Positions 27,664-37,600 of a stretch of DNA of 64,000 nucleotides are shown here, piece after piece. The notes below the pieces were generated by a model, which was not told the DNA's origin, did not search any database, and was given only the letters and a program-made list of their open reading frames with translations. Position numbers and translations under genes: made by a program. Every line of letters begins with the position of its first letter. Position 1 is the stretch's first letter. Source of the DNA: CAYZMS01 sp964479625 (GTDB lineage: Bacteria; Bacteroidota; Bacteroidia; Chitinophagales; Saprospiraceae); NCBI GenBank assembly GCA_964479625.1, contig CAYZMS010000004.1:123271-187270 (forward strand). Direction: 5' to 3'.

Positions 27664-28140
27664 TGGAAAAAATTTAGTAAATGAATGTATGGTTCTTTTA
27701 TTCAGAATGGTATTTTTTGATTCAACTTATAGATCGTCTGAGAATCCTATTCCGCTGCTAAAATTACTTCCACAATAGAACAAAAACAGGCTTATATCGA
27801 AAAGGTTAAGCGGTTTTGTCGGCTGGAATACGAATAGGCAAGTATTATTTTGACTAAGGGAACAAATTTGAAATGGACTGTTAAATGGAAATCGCTGATC
27901 CTCAGCAGTATATTATCTCGAGTCAACAGAAAGATTAGGAGTATTCAAATGGAAGAAAAGAAGTTTTAACATAAATTAGGATCGTTTTGAAACCGTATAT
28001 CTTTTGGGAAATTGATTTATTTTTTCGCTCAAAAGGTAAAACACTTTTAATTCGGCCTGCAAATAAAGGCAAAATTTTCGAACTTTTATGGACTTTTACC
28101 CCTTTGAAAACTCTTTACCTAATCCTGCTGTTTTTTGTGC
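27664..28140. other. Intergenic region between susC and ribA
   Basis: This 477-bp AT-rich gap lies between two divergent genes. It must hold the promoters of both, but I find no exact TAnnTTTG box in either direction and no convincing hairpin or small gene. Confidence 0.5.
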
Positions 28141-28746
28141 ATGAAATCAGGCAATTCCAATCCACATTTAATCCGTCAGGCAGAAGCAATTATCCCTACC
28201 CCTTGGGGTAATTTCAATATGATCGCCTATGCGGCAGAGGCTGGCGATTGGATGCCTCACCTGGCCTTGGTGCATGAAAAAGCGCAAGTGGATAAGCCGG
28301 TTCTCGTCCGGCTACATTCGGAATGTATTACCGGTGATTTGTTTGGGTCAAAGCGCTGCGACTGCGGTGATCAGTTGGTTCGGGCACTGGAAATGGCGGC
28401 TGAGGAAGGTGGGATGGTGATTTACCTGAGGCAAGAGGGCCGGGGTATTGGTATCATCAATAAACTAAAGGCTTATCAACTACAGGATAAAGGGTTGAAC
28501 ACCATCGATGCCAACGTCCACCTGGGTCTGGAGATCGATGCCCGCCATTACGAAGATGCCATTTGTATTTTACACGATCTCAATATCCGGACAATCCGCC
28601 TGCTGACCAATAATCCTGAAAAGGTTGAAGCTTTTGAGCAATCGGCTATTAAGGTGGTGGAGCGGGTTCCCATTATTATCCACCCCAACAAGGATAATGA
28701 GGCTTATCTGAGGGTCAAGAAGGAGCAAATGGGACATTGGTTTTGA
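28141..28746 (+). CDS. ribA: GTP cyclohydrolase II
   Basis: First step of riboflavin synthesis, opening GTP with loss of formate. The ATG at 28141 (201 aa) is preferred to a TTG two codons earlier. Zinc-binding cysteines are C62, C73 and C75 (ECITGDLFGSKRCDCG), and the GTP site includes LRQEGRGIGIINKLKAYQLQ and LLTNNPEKVEA. It is a stand-alone RibA without the RibB domain. Confidence 0.95.
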   Translation: MKSGNSNPHLIRQAEAIIPTPWGNFNMIAYAAEAGDWMPHLALVHEKAQVDKPVLVRLHSECITGDLFGSKRCDCGDQLVRALEMAAEEGGMVIYLRQEGRGIGIINKLKAYQLQDKGLNTIDANVHLGLEIDARHYEDAICILHDLNIRTIRLLTNNPEKVEAFEQSAIKVVERVPIIIHPNKDNEAYLRVKKEQMGHWF

Positions 28747-28803
28747 GGGTATGGATATAGGGATTGGCTTTCAACTCTCCCCACACCAATAAGCAACTTA
28801 TCG

Positions 28804-29892
28804 CTAATCGCCCTCGGCTAACCACCCTTCTTTCCCTGCTACTTCCAGCAATTCTTCGTAGGATCTGAACAAGTATATATTACTTTCGGGTAGATCAGCC
28901 ATATAGCGTTGGATGCGGGCACGGCGTCGGCGGCTATTGACGTCTCGAATGTATATAGCCTTGATGCGCCCAGGAAAGGCCAGGGCAGTCTCGTGGTAGA
29001 TATAGGTATCTTTTTCGCCGCTGTCTCCGACCAGAATGAAAGATAGCTTGGGGTAAGTTTGTAGGATGCGAACAATACTATTGGCTTTATGGCCTTTATA
29101 TCCAAGTGGATGGAGTTTATAGGGGATGCCGAGATCCCGTAACAGCACTGGCCCTTTGGGTAGTCCATTGTGCTTGAGGATGCTTTTGATCAGATCATAA
29201 ATATTGCGGGGACTGTTGGATACATAGAATATGGGATTAAACCGGTTGCCTTCAGCGCCTTTTTGTAGAGCCTGGAAAAAGCGACCGGCATCAGGGAAGG
29301 CGATTCGTCTTTGAGCACTTTTAAAAAAAGTATTATAAAAAACACGCCACTTCAGAATGGAGGTTACTCCGGTAAGCAGGATCGTATCGTCAATATCGGA
29401 GATGATTCCAAAATCGGCATTGTCCGGAGGGATCAGTACAGAAGTGGTGGTTTCTACCTCTACCTTTCTCCAGGGCGTTTCCAGCAACTTAATGGTGACT
29501 TTAGCCCAGGGTTTGGGTTTGTGCTTGAGGGGAACATCCAGTTTTCGATCCAGGGTGAAGTACCCTTCTTCATCGGTCAGCAGTTCGTAGGCATTTTCTC
29601 CCAGTTTGACCATTAGTCGGGCATTGGGTACCTCATCACTTTCAAAGCGGTTGTAGGAGTCGATCAGATTGCGCAGAGGGGAGTTTTCGGGCAGGTTTCG
29701 AATGGACTTTCGAACCAGCACCCGCCCTTGGAGGAAGATCCGGTCTCGCCGGCCGAAACCCCGATAGGTGGCGATCTTGATGGGCAGGCGCTTTCCTGTC
29801 CCGCTTACTTTTACCATCCGAAACTTTAGGGCATCCACCGCATTTTCGATCCTGCGAAGGATATCCGTGAAGAAACGCTTCCACCAGGCCAT
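28804..29892 (-). CDS. App1-family (DUF2183) phosphatase-like protein
   Basis: This is a 362-aa protein with a C-terminal App1 catalytic domain (about residues 155-345). The haloacid-dehalogenase-type motif is DIDDT at 166-170, followed by FYVSNSPRNIYDLI and FILVGDSGEKDTYIY. Yeast App1 is a phosphatidate phosphatase, and bacterial members are usually only predicted. The N-terminal half contains a beta-rich part. No signal peptide is evident. All DxDxT residues are present, so activity is plausible, but substrate is unknown. Confidence 0.85.
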   Translation of the reverse strand: MAWWKRFFTDILRRIENAVDALKFRMVKVSGTGKRLPIKIATYRGFGRRDRIFLQGRVLVRKSIRNLPENSPLRNLIDSYNRFESDEVPNARLMVKLGENAYELLTDEEGYFTLDRKLDVPLKHKPKPWAKVTIKLLETPWRKVEVETTTSVLIPPDNADFGIISDIDDTILLTGVTSILKWRVFYNTFFKSAQRRIAFPDAGRFFQALQKGAEGNRFNPIFYVSNSPRNIYDLIKSILKHNGLPKGPVLLRDLGIPYKLHPLGYKGHKANSIVRILQTYPKLSFILVGDSGEKDTYIYHETALAFPGRIKAIYIRDVNSRRRRARIQRYMADLPESNIYLFRSYEELLEVAGKEGWLAEGD

Positions 29893-30021
29893 TGGTTGTT
29901 TTTGCCGTCAAACTAGGGAAAAGGCGGGAAACGGCCAAGAACCTTGCCCTCGGGTAGGGCCGCCGGAGTTGGATCGGCACTTTAATTAAATTGGCAGTAA
30001 ATGCCAAAAACAAAAAATAGC

Positions 30022-31335
30022 TCAAAGCTCAACCAACTGCTCCATGGCCATACCCCTGGAACCCTTCAGGAGAATGACCTTGTCTTGGAAGTCCAGTTGT
30101 TCGATGAAGGGCCGGGCGGCTCCGAGGGTTGGAAAAACCCAAGTTTTTGAGTCAGCTTGGACCGCTTCGGAAAAATGGGTGCCCACCAAAATAAGCTGAT
30201 CAATGGGAAGCTCAAGGGCCAGTTGATGGATGGCCCGGTGCTCTACAAGAGCATCCTTACCCAATTCGAACATATCTCCCAGAATGGCTATACGTGCTGT
30301 GGCAGGCTGAATAGCAAGGTGCTTAAGGGCGTGCCCCATGCTGGTTGGGTTGGCATTGTAGGCATCAAGAATTAACCGGCCGCCGCGCCAGTCCTGAAGT
30401 TGAGAGCGGTTGTCAGAAGGGATAAAGTGTTCAATAGCAGACCGGATCCGGTCATCGGGGACTTTGAAATACCGGCCCAGTGCAATGGCTGTACTAAGGT
30501 TGCCCAGGTTATACCGGCCGCTTAGTTGGGTTTGTATTTCCACTCTTGCGCGGTCCCTTCCTAAAAAACGGACCTTCAAAAAAGGTTGTTCTTCTTCCAG
30601 GACCAACTCATAAGGGTTTCGCCAGGGGTCCGGCTGATCACTTAGCAAATAGAAAACCCGCTTTTGAACGGGCAGGGAAAGCTCCTCCAAAAACGGCTCA
30701 TCTTTATTTACGAAGGCAGTTCCGTCGGTCTGTGCTAGAAAGCGATATAATTCGGATTTACCTTTTTTTATCCCTTCCACTCCTCCAAAGCCTTCGAGAT
30801 GGGCTTTCCCAATATTGGTGATCAAACCATGGGTAGGCTTTGCAATACGGGATAAACAATCAATTTCTCCCTGGGCATTGGCGCCCATTTCTATGATGGC
30901 GACCTCCGTTGCCCTTGGCATGGATAACAAGGTAAGCGGCACACCAATGTGGTTGTTGTAGTTTCCGGGAGTGAACCAGGTCCGATAATGGGCACCCATT
31001 ACCGCGGCAGTCAATTCCTTAGTGGTCGTTTTACCATTGCTCCCCGTAATGGCGATGACGGGAATGTGAAACTGACGCCGGTGATGGCGAGCAAGTTCCT
31101 GGAGAGTTTTTAGACTATCCTCCACCAGGATAAACCGTTCATTGGTCGCGTATTCAGGCCGATCCACTATGGCCAGTGCAGCTCCTTTTTCCAAGGCTTC
31201 TGCTGCAAAGGCATTCCCATCGAATCGCTCCCCTCTCAATGCCCAGAAAATACAATTGGAGCTGATCTTCCTGGAATCGGTTGCGATCTTTGGATGCTTG
31301 AGGTAAAGGTCGTAAATGAGGGCAAGGTGTTCCAT
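30022..31335 (-). CDS. murF: UDP-N-acetylmuramoyl-tripeptide--D-Ala-D-Ala ligase
   Basis: Adds D-Ala-D-Ala to the peptidoglycan precursor. The start is the Met of MEHLALIYDLYLKHPKIATD (437 aa); an in-frame Met six codons earlier is possible. The ATP loop is TGSNGKTTTKEL, and other Mur ligase motifs are GNYNNHIGVPLTLL, AYNANPTSM and LILVG near the C-terminus. It lies downstream of gldJ on the same strand, as I recall from other Bacteroidota, but with a terminator between them. Confidence 0.95.
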   Translation of the reverse strand: MEHLALIYDLYLKHPKIATDSRKISSNCIFWALRGERFDGNAFAAEALEKGAALAIVDRPEYATNERFILVEDSLKTLQELARHHRRQFHIPVIAITGSNGKTTTKELTAAVMGAHYRTWFTPGNYNNHIGVPLTLLSMPRATEVAIIEMGANAQGEIDCLSRIAKPTHGLITNIGKAHLEGFGGVEGIKKGKSELYRFLAQTDGTAFVNKDEPFLEELSLPVQKRVFYLLSDQPDPWRNPYELVLEEEQPFLKVRFLGRDRARVEIQTQLSGRYNLGNLSTAIALGRYFKVPDDRIRSAIEHFIPSDNRSQLQDWRGGRLILDAYNANPTSMGHALKHLAIQPATARIAILGDMFELGKDALVEHRAIHQLALELPIDQLILVGTHFSEAVQADSKTWVFPTLGAARPFIEQLDFQDKVILLKGSRGMAMEQLVEL

Positions 31336-31461
31336 AGGCCGGGATATTTTCAACTCCTAAATGTATAAAAATCGAACTTGTTAACAATGAAAATGCTTTC
31401 TTCCACCTAAATTCGAATATTGCCAGGAAAGGATGAAACAAGATGGTATTCAGCCAGAAAT

Positions 31462-31498
31462 AAAAAATGAGTTGTGCTTCCGGCGCAACTCATTTTTT
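31462..31498. terminator. Hairpin terminator after gldJ
   Basis: The arms AAAAAATGAGTTG (31462-31474) and CAACTCATTTTTT (31486-31498) have an 11-nt loop and T-runs on both strands. It sits 34 bp past the gldJ stop and 127 bp before the murF start. Confidence 0.85.
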
Positions 31499-31531
31499 TA
31501 AATAGTCGATTTCTTTCCAAAGGGGGCTAGA

Positions 31532-33043
31532 TCAATAGCGTCGCTTTTTCTTGTTCTTGACGTTGAAATCGTTTCCACCGGGGGCATCATTCCCTCCTGG
31601 AGGCCCTACCCGGATCATGGCACAACGAAAACCAAGGGTGCGATCGGACTCGTCCTGTTCTTTAAAGCGGCGGGCACCAGGAGACAGCCAGAAAGCGCGA
31701 TCGGCCCAGGAGCCTCCTTTATAGACCCGTGATTCATTACTGATTAAGCTGTGCTTACCGTATTCATATACGACTCCGGATTCGGCATCGCCGTCCAGGT
31801 AATCAACTGCATTCCCACGGCGGATATTTTCCCGTTTTGCCAGTTCGGCTTCGGAGAAATACTCGTAGCGGAGGCGGCCAAGGCTGTCGGGTTCCACCGG
31901 ATTGCCATCCTCATCTACTTTTACCTGAGTGAATTCATTACCCCGGAACGGGTTAATATCCTGGTTCTCCACATCGCGAAGGGTAAGGCTGGTCATAGGG
32001 CGATAAACATCCAGGCACCACTCGTTGACGTTACCGGCCATATTATATAATCCAAAATCATTTGGAATGAAGGAGCGAACAGGTGCGGGGAAGGGAGCGT
32101 TGTCATTTAGCTTCCCTGCGATACCCATATAGTCACCACGACCCCGCTTAAAGTTAGCCAGGATCATACCCTGGTATTTGTCGCGACGCTGATACCGAAC
32201 GCTGGTTCCATCCCAGGGGTAGACCCGACGATCGGTGATCAACTCATCTTTTTCAGAAGCCTGATTACCAATCAAGGCTAAGGCCGCATATTCCCATTCT
32301 GCTTCTGTAGGCAGGCGATAGCTCGGCTGCATGATGCCGTCCTCAAAGCGAACGCGGCGCTCTTCACCAGTGCGATAATCCTTTAGGCCCCTGCGCACAT
32401 TCCCTTCGTAATATTCAGCACCGGCCAGATAAGTTTCTGTGGTAAAGAAATCTTCGTTCTCCTGCTCGGGATTGGGATTCAAAATACCTTTTTCAATAAG
32501 GAGCATTTCGTTTACGCGGTCAGTCCTCCATTGAGAATAAGCTGAAGCCTGTTCCCAGCTTACTCCCACCACGGGGTAATCGTCGAAGGAAGGGTGGCGG
32601 AAATAGGTATGCACCATAGGTTCGTTATAGGATAATTCTTCCAGCCAAACCAGGGTGTCGGGTAAGGCATCCCGAACGATCTCCGGGTAGCTTTCACTGA
32701 ACACGCGGCTAAGCCAGTAGACGTATTCCCGGTAATCAATATTCGCTACCTCTGTTTCGTCCATGTAGAAAGAGGAAACGGTTACCCGCCGGGGTACATT
32801 ATTCCATTCGTAGGTAACATCTTCTTGTGTGGCACCCATGGTGAAGGTACCTCCCTCGATAAGTACCAGGTTAGGTCCTGGTTCCTGACCCTTGTAATCT
32901 AATTTTTCAAACCCGCCCCATTTCTGGTCGTTGTATTTCCAACCTGTGGTGGCAGATCGTTCCTTGCTTTTACAAGAGGAAACCATCGCCGCAACCAAAA
33001 GGGAGAGGGCAGCGTACGTTAAAAGCTTTTTCATTTCCTTCAA
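31532..33043 (-). CDS. gldJ: GldJ-like T9SS/gliding lipoprotein
   Basis: This is a 503-aa lipoprotein (lipobox VSSC at the end of MKKLLTYAALSLLVAAMVSSC) with a formylglycine-generating-enzyme-like (SUMF1) domain: LVLIEGGTFTMGATQED, YYMDETEV-type FYMDETEVANIDY, RLPTEAEWEYAA, YNMAGNVNEWCLD and GFRCAMIR. In Bacteroidota this architecture is shared by GldJ and GldK. Its place beside murF and porU/porV points to GldJ, which is needed for stability of GldK and for T9SS function. The C-terminus is basic (KNKKKRRY) and has a PGGND duplication. It is probably structural rather than enzymatic. Confidence 0.85.
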   Translation of the reverse strand: MKEMKKLLTYAALSLLVAAMVSSCKSKERSATTGWKYNDQKWGGFEKLDYKGQEPGPNLVLIEGGTFTMGATQEDVTYEWNNVPRRVTVSSFYMDETEVANIDYREYVYWLSRVFSESYPEIVRDALPDTLVWLEELSYNEPMVHTYFRHPSFDDYPVVGVSWEQASAYSQWRTDRVNEMLLIEKGILNPNPEQENEDFFTTETYLAGAEYYEGNVRRGLKDYRTGEERRVRFEDGIMQPSYRLPTEAEWEYAALALIGNQASEKDELITDRRVYPWDGTSVRYQRRDKYQGMILANFKRGRGDYMGIAGKLNDNAPFPAPVRSFIPNDFGLYNMAGNVNEWCLDVYRPMTSLTLRDVENQDINPFRGNEFTQVKVDEDGNPVEPDSLGRLRYEYFSEAELAKRENIRRGNAVDYLDGDAESGVVYEYGKHSLISNESRVYKGGSWADRAFWLSPGARRFKEQDESDRTLGFRCAMIRVGPPGGNDAPGGNDFNVKNKKKRRY

Positions 33044-33448
33044 TGAGTTTTATTCTATGACCAACGATTTGACTTCGGCAAAACCGGTTGTCCCGGCTAA
33101 TTTCCCTAGTCTGATACGGCAAACGGCCGTATTGTCCTTTCAAATTCTTTTACACTAACGCAAGCCTCGGAGGGATATTTTTCCAAAAGGCTATTCTGTA
33201 CGTTAAAAAAAGTATTCCCATTTAGATTAATATCCATTTTATCGAAATCGGCCGTTCGGGGGGGGAACTATCTTTCGAAAGCAGCCTTCCGGGAAGGGCA
33301 AAATTAAAATAGTTTTAATAGTTCCGGGGAAGGTACTGCCTGCAATTATGTTAAGGTTTTCGAATTCTGTGAAAGAGTGCATCCATGGTGCCGCTTTCCC
33401 CGGGTCCACCCGGTAGCATAAATGATCAAAACCTAGCTAGCAAATGAA
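33044..33448. other. Intergenic region upstream of gldJ
   Basis: This 405-bp gap separates gldJ from the porP/sprF-like gene on the same strand. I see a short hairpin ATACGG-CAAAC-GGCCGTAT near 33115-33134, and no ORF or RNA I recognise. It should hold the gldJ promoter. Confidence 0.45.
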
Positions 33449-34468
33449 TCAATTGAAGATCAGGAAACAATCGTTCAACTGAGCGCGTTTCCGACTTCTT
33501 TTAGAGCGACTGGTCTCCCCAAAATTGATCGAAACGGAGACCTCATGTGCACCGCCCGTTCCAAAACCACTAAGCGGCCCCATGGTCGTGTCATAACTAT
33601 AACCAATGCGGAGTAATTCATAACGAAAGCCCAACAGACCGACCAGAGCGTCTGCATTGTTCCCACTCCATCGGAACCAGGCTCCCGTAAAAACCGCGCC
33701 GATACTGATGTAGGAGCCGACGTTGAGTTGGCTAAAGCCTGCCTGACGATTGTAAAGCAGGTTCGGAACAATAACCGGCGGGCTGTCACCCAATTGATCA
33801 AAGGGTAAGGGAAACTGGGCACCAGCATGGACCGAAATATGCAAGGGACGACCAATGGATAGGTTCTCATTAAACTCCAGCAGGCTTTCATTGGGGCGGT
33901 TCAGGTGTTTGAGCGACAACCCCAGATAATACTTCGGGCTGTAGACCAGTAGGCCTGCTCCCATGTCGATAGTACTATTGGAAAGCCGTTCAGGCCTTTG
34001 TTCCTGTGTCAGGATGTTATCTCCTCCTGCTCCGTCAATAGGGTCTAGTTGATCGCCAAAAAGGAGTTGTTCCCAATCCAGGCGATATTGATATAAGCCT
34101 CCTTCCAGACCTAGTTTTATTCGAAAATCCTTATTTATTTTGATCTGATAACTGTATACCGCGTTAATGTTTAAGGTCCGGTAAATGCCATTGCCTGCAT
34201 TGTCTGCCAGTAATAAAACCCCCAGGCCACTGTTGTACTCTTCCAGCGGTTGCTCGTAGGACAGGGCATAGGTGTTGTAGGCACTGGGCCAGTTGGGCCA
34301 TTGATTTCGATAATTGGCGGTCAGGCGCGGTGCGTAGGTCACCCCGGCAAAAGCAGGGTTCAGCCATAGGGGAGCCGCATAGAATTGACTGAAGGCAGGG
34401 TCCTGACCGTAGGCCGGGCTTGCCAGGCAAGCGAAAATTATTAAACAAAAAAATATGGCCTTGCGCAT
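33449..34468 (-). CDS. PorP/SprF-family T9SS outer-membrane protein
   Basis: This is a 339-aa protein starting at MRKAIFFCLIIFACLASPAYG, a clean signal peptide; an upstream Met would add 20 odd residues. The family signature follows at once: QDPAFSQFYAAPLWLNPAFAG, then TANYRNQWPN. The rest is a barrel with GLGVLLLADNAGN and RLGLEGG-like strands. PorP/SprF proteins help export particular T9SS cargo or adhesins such as SprB, and genomes carry many paralogues. It lies between gldJ and the divergent porU, a T9SS setting. No large adhesin gene is adjacent, so its partner is unclear. Confidence 0.9.
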   Translation of the reverse strand: MRKAIFFCLIIFACLASPAYGQDPAFSQFYAAPLWLNPAFAGVTYAPRLTANYRNQWPNWPSAYNTYALSYEQPLEEYNSGLGVLLLADNAGNGIYRTLNINAVYSYQIKINKDFRIKLGLEGGLYQYRLDWEQLLFGDQLDPIDGAGGDNILTQEQRPERLSNSTIDMGAGLLVYSPKYYLGLSLKHLNRPNESLLEFNENLSIGRPLHISVHAGAQFPLPFDQLGDSPPVIVPNLLYNRQAGFSQLNVGSYISIGAVFTGAWFRWSGNNADALVGLLGFRYELLRIGYSYDTTMGPLSGFGTGGAHEVSVSINFGETSRSKRSRKRAQLNDCFLIFN

Positions 34469-34588
34469 GCAATTTGTAGTTTCTCGACAGCAGGGTTGGT
34501 TGTCGCCAAATGACCAAACGGCAAACAATACCCTATAAACGAAATCGTTTTCCTTACAATTGTGGTCTCCACTTCTATGTGCTAATAC

Positions 34589-34596
34589 TAGCTTTG
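34589..34596 (+). promoter_or_regulatory. Bacteroidota-type -7 box before porU, TAGCTTTG
   Basis: An exact TAnnTTTG match is separated from the porU ATG by 6 bp. If used, the transcript would start at or very near the ATG (leaderless). A TTG at 34560-34562 is rather far (26 nt) for the -33 element. Confidence 0.4.
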
Positions 34597-34602
34597 TAAA
34601 AT

Positions 34603-37600
34603 ATGAAAAATTTTACCTTCCTGTTTTGGGCTTTTTTAGTCATCAGTCCGCTAAACGGCAAATTTTCTATTCTTGCTCAGGGAATGTTTGATTCGCCGGC
34701 TTCTGACCCCAGGGTGATCCGCCTTGAATGGAAGCCTTCCTATAAACTGCTCAGGCTCGGCGACCAAACCTGGGAATATCCAGCTTTTCTCGGGGCCGTA
34801 GAAGGAGAATTAAAACCGGGTTTGCCGGTTTTGGTTCGAAGAATTCCGGTAGAAGGGCCGGTTCGGGCTACTATTCGAATAGTAAACGCCAGTTTCGAAG
34901 CTTTTGACTGGCAGGGGCATGAAGGTGCGGAAACGCATTTACAGGAAGATTTAATAGTGGAGACCCAACTGGACCAAAGCCGCGATCAATACTACCTGAC
35001 CATTAGCTTTGTTCCCATTATTCGAAACGGTTCGAATTACCGACGCCTGACCAGCGGGCAAATCCAGGTGGATACCCGGCCATTGCCCCGGCAGACTGCG
35101 CTACGCGGCCCCGAGGATGTACTTGTTTCCGCCCTGGCAGACGGGCAGCTATTCCAGATGGCGGTTTCCGAGCCGGGTATGTATAAACTGACCTTTAATT
35201 TCCTCCAAGATGAACTAGGACTGCCCGTAGATGATATTGACCCCCGGCGCCTACATCTACTTGGGGACGCAGGTGGGATGCTGCCCACATTTACCGGAGC
35301 TACTATCCCGGATGATATCCCTCAGCATGCCATTAAGGTCATCGGGGAGGAGGACGGTAGTTTCGACTCCGGTGATTATCTCTTATTCTACGCCTACGGA
35401 CCGGATGCCTGGACATTTAGCGAAGAAGCAGCGGCCTTTCGAAAGGAGCAGAACCACTACGGTCGGAAACAATATTACTTTTTAAAGGTAGGGAATGAAA
35501 ATGGAAAACGGGTAGGTACCTCGGCTGCTGCTTCCAACACGGAGTTTATTACTAATAGCTTTGATGATTATGCCCATTTCGAGGAAGATGAACGCAACCT
35601 GCTACATGAATGGGAGCGGGAGCAGCTTGGTTCGGGGCGGGAGTGGTATGGTGATTTTTTTGATAATGCCAGAGAATATACTTACCCGGCTTTATTTGAA
35701 TTTCCCAACCGGATCGAAGAGGAGCCACTCTACTTTGAAGCCCGTATGGCCTTGCGGTTTGACCGCTTTTCTCGATTTAATCTTCAACTTAACAGTTATA
35801 CTGCCCAAAGCGGGCCGGCCAGCGCAGTGGATATTGATGCCGCCGAAACGGAAACCAGGCCCTATGCCAGCTTTGCCAGACTGGAAGACCGTCGCCCCAT
35901 CGCCGGAGGGGATCAGATTGATGTGCAGGTCCTCTATTCCTATCCAAGTGGCGGGCCGGACGAAAGCCAGGCCTGGCTGGATTATATCACTATTAATGCC
36001 CGTCGGGAACTACTTTTTACTGGCGGTCAGCTGGTCTTCAGGGATGCTGCCAGCCAGAATTACAACAGCTTTGGGTTTGAACTTCGGGCGAGCAATCCCG
36101 ATCTGGAGATCTGGAATATTTCGGAACCCTATGAGGCCAAAGTTCAGCAAAGTGATGTTGCCGATGGTCGGTATACCATTCGAATACAGAACGATCGAAC
36201 TATTCCGGAATTGGTCGCCTTTGACCCGGCCGCCAGTTTAAAACGGCCGGAAGCCATTGGGCGCATCCCCAACCAGAACCTGCATGGTATAGAGGATGTC
36301 GACATGGTGATCATTTATCATCCTGAGTTTCAGGTTTCGGCCCAGCGTCTTGCCGACCACCGGACCTCCTATAGTGGCTTGCGGGTACGCCTAGTCAATG
36401 TACTGGATATTTACCGGGAATTCTCTTCCGGTCGGGTGGACCCCTCTGCTATTCGAAATTTCAACCGGATGTTGTTTCAAAGGGAGCCGGATTTTCGATA
36501 TGTTTTATTATTCGGAGATGGCTCCTTCGATAATGGTGATTATTATAGTCTTGGGCAAACCTTCATTCCCACTTACCAAAATGAATCCCTAACCCCCATT
36601 TTTGCTTTCCCGGCAGACGATTATTTTGCCATTATGAACAACCAGGAGGGTAATGGCACCTTGCAAGGTATGGTGGATCTGGCCATCGGCCGCTTTACGG
36701 TTCGTACTCCGGAAGAAGCTGCTGCTATGGTGGAAAAGGTCATTCATTATGATATCAACCCCAATAGTTTTACCGATTGGCGCAACCGCCTGGTATTTGT
36801 CGGAGATGACGAAGACAATATGACCCATACCGATGATGCCGACGATATTGCCGAGATCGTTAAAGACCGTTTTCCCAATTTTAATATTGATAAATTATAC
36901 CTGGATGCCTTTCCTCAGCAGTCGGGTTCGGCAGAGAATCGAATCCCCCAGGTAAATGAGCGCATCAATCAAAATATCTTTAAAGGTACGGTAGCAGTCA
37001 CTTACCTTGGGCATGGTGGGATTAACGGCTGGGCGCAGGAACGGGTGTTAACGAGAACGGACATCAACAGCTGGCGCAACTATGACCTGGGAACCATTCT
37101 GATCACAGCTACCTGTTCTTTTACAGCCTATGATGAATCCAGTATCACCTCTGCGGGAGAGGAAGCATTTCTGAATGAACGCGGTGGTGCTACTGCATTG
37201 ATGACCACTACCCGGGCGGTTTTTGCTGCACAGAATGCCCGACTGACGGAGGAGACCATGAAGGCTTTGTTTGAACTGGATGACAGGGGACAGGCTCCGA
37301 CACTGGGCGAGGTCATTGCAACCGCTAAAAATCGTCTGACCGGCAGTTCGACTACCACCAACTCCCGAAAATTCTGCCTTATCGGTGACCCCGCCATGCG
37401 ACCTAATATTGCCCGGCTGGGAGTGCGCACTACCAAGGTCGATAGCCTTGAAGCTGGGGCAGCCCTGGATACGCTTAGGGCCTTACAAAAGGTGACCGTG
37501 GAAGGGGAAGTGGTAGATCTGGACGGCAATCGCCTGGAAAACTTTAACGGCGAAGTTTTTCCAACTGTTTACGATAAAGCTATCAGGACCACCACTCTTG

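Noticed and set aside
29642..30025. 127-aa minus-strand ORF spanning the App1-murF gap
   Set aside because: It overlaps the App1 gene in another frame and has no domain; the biased Arg/Pro content suggests a shadow.
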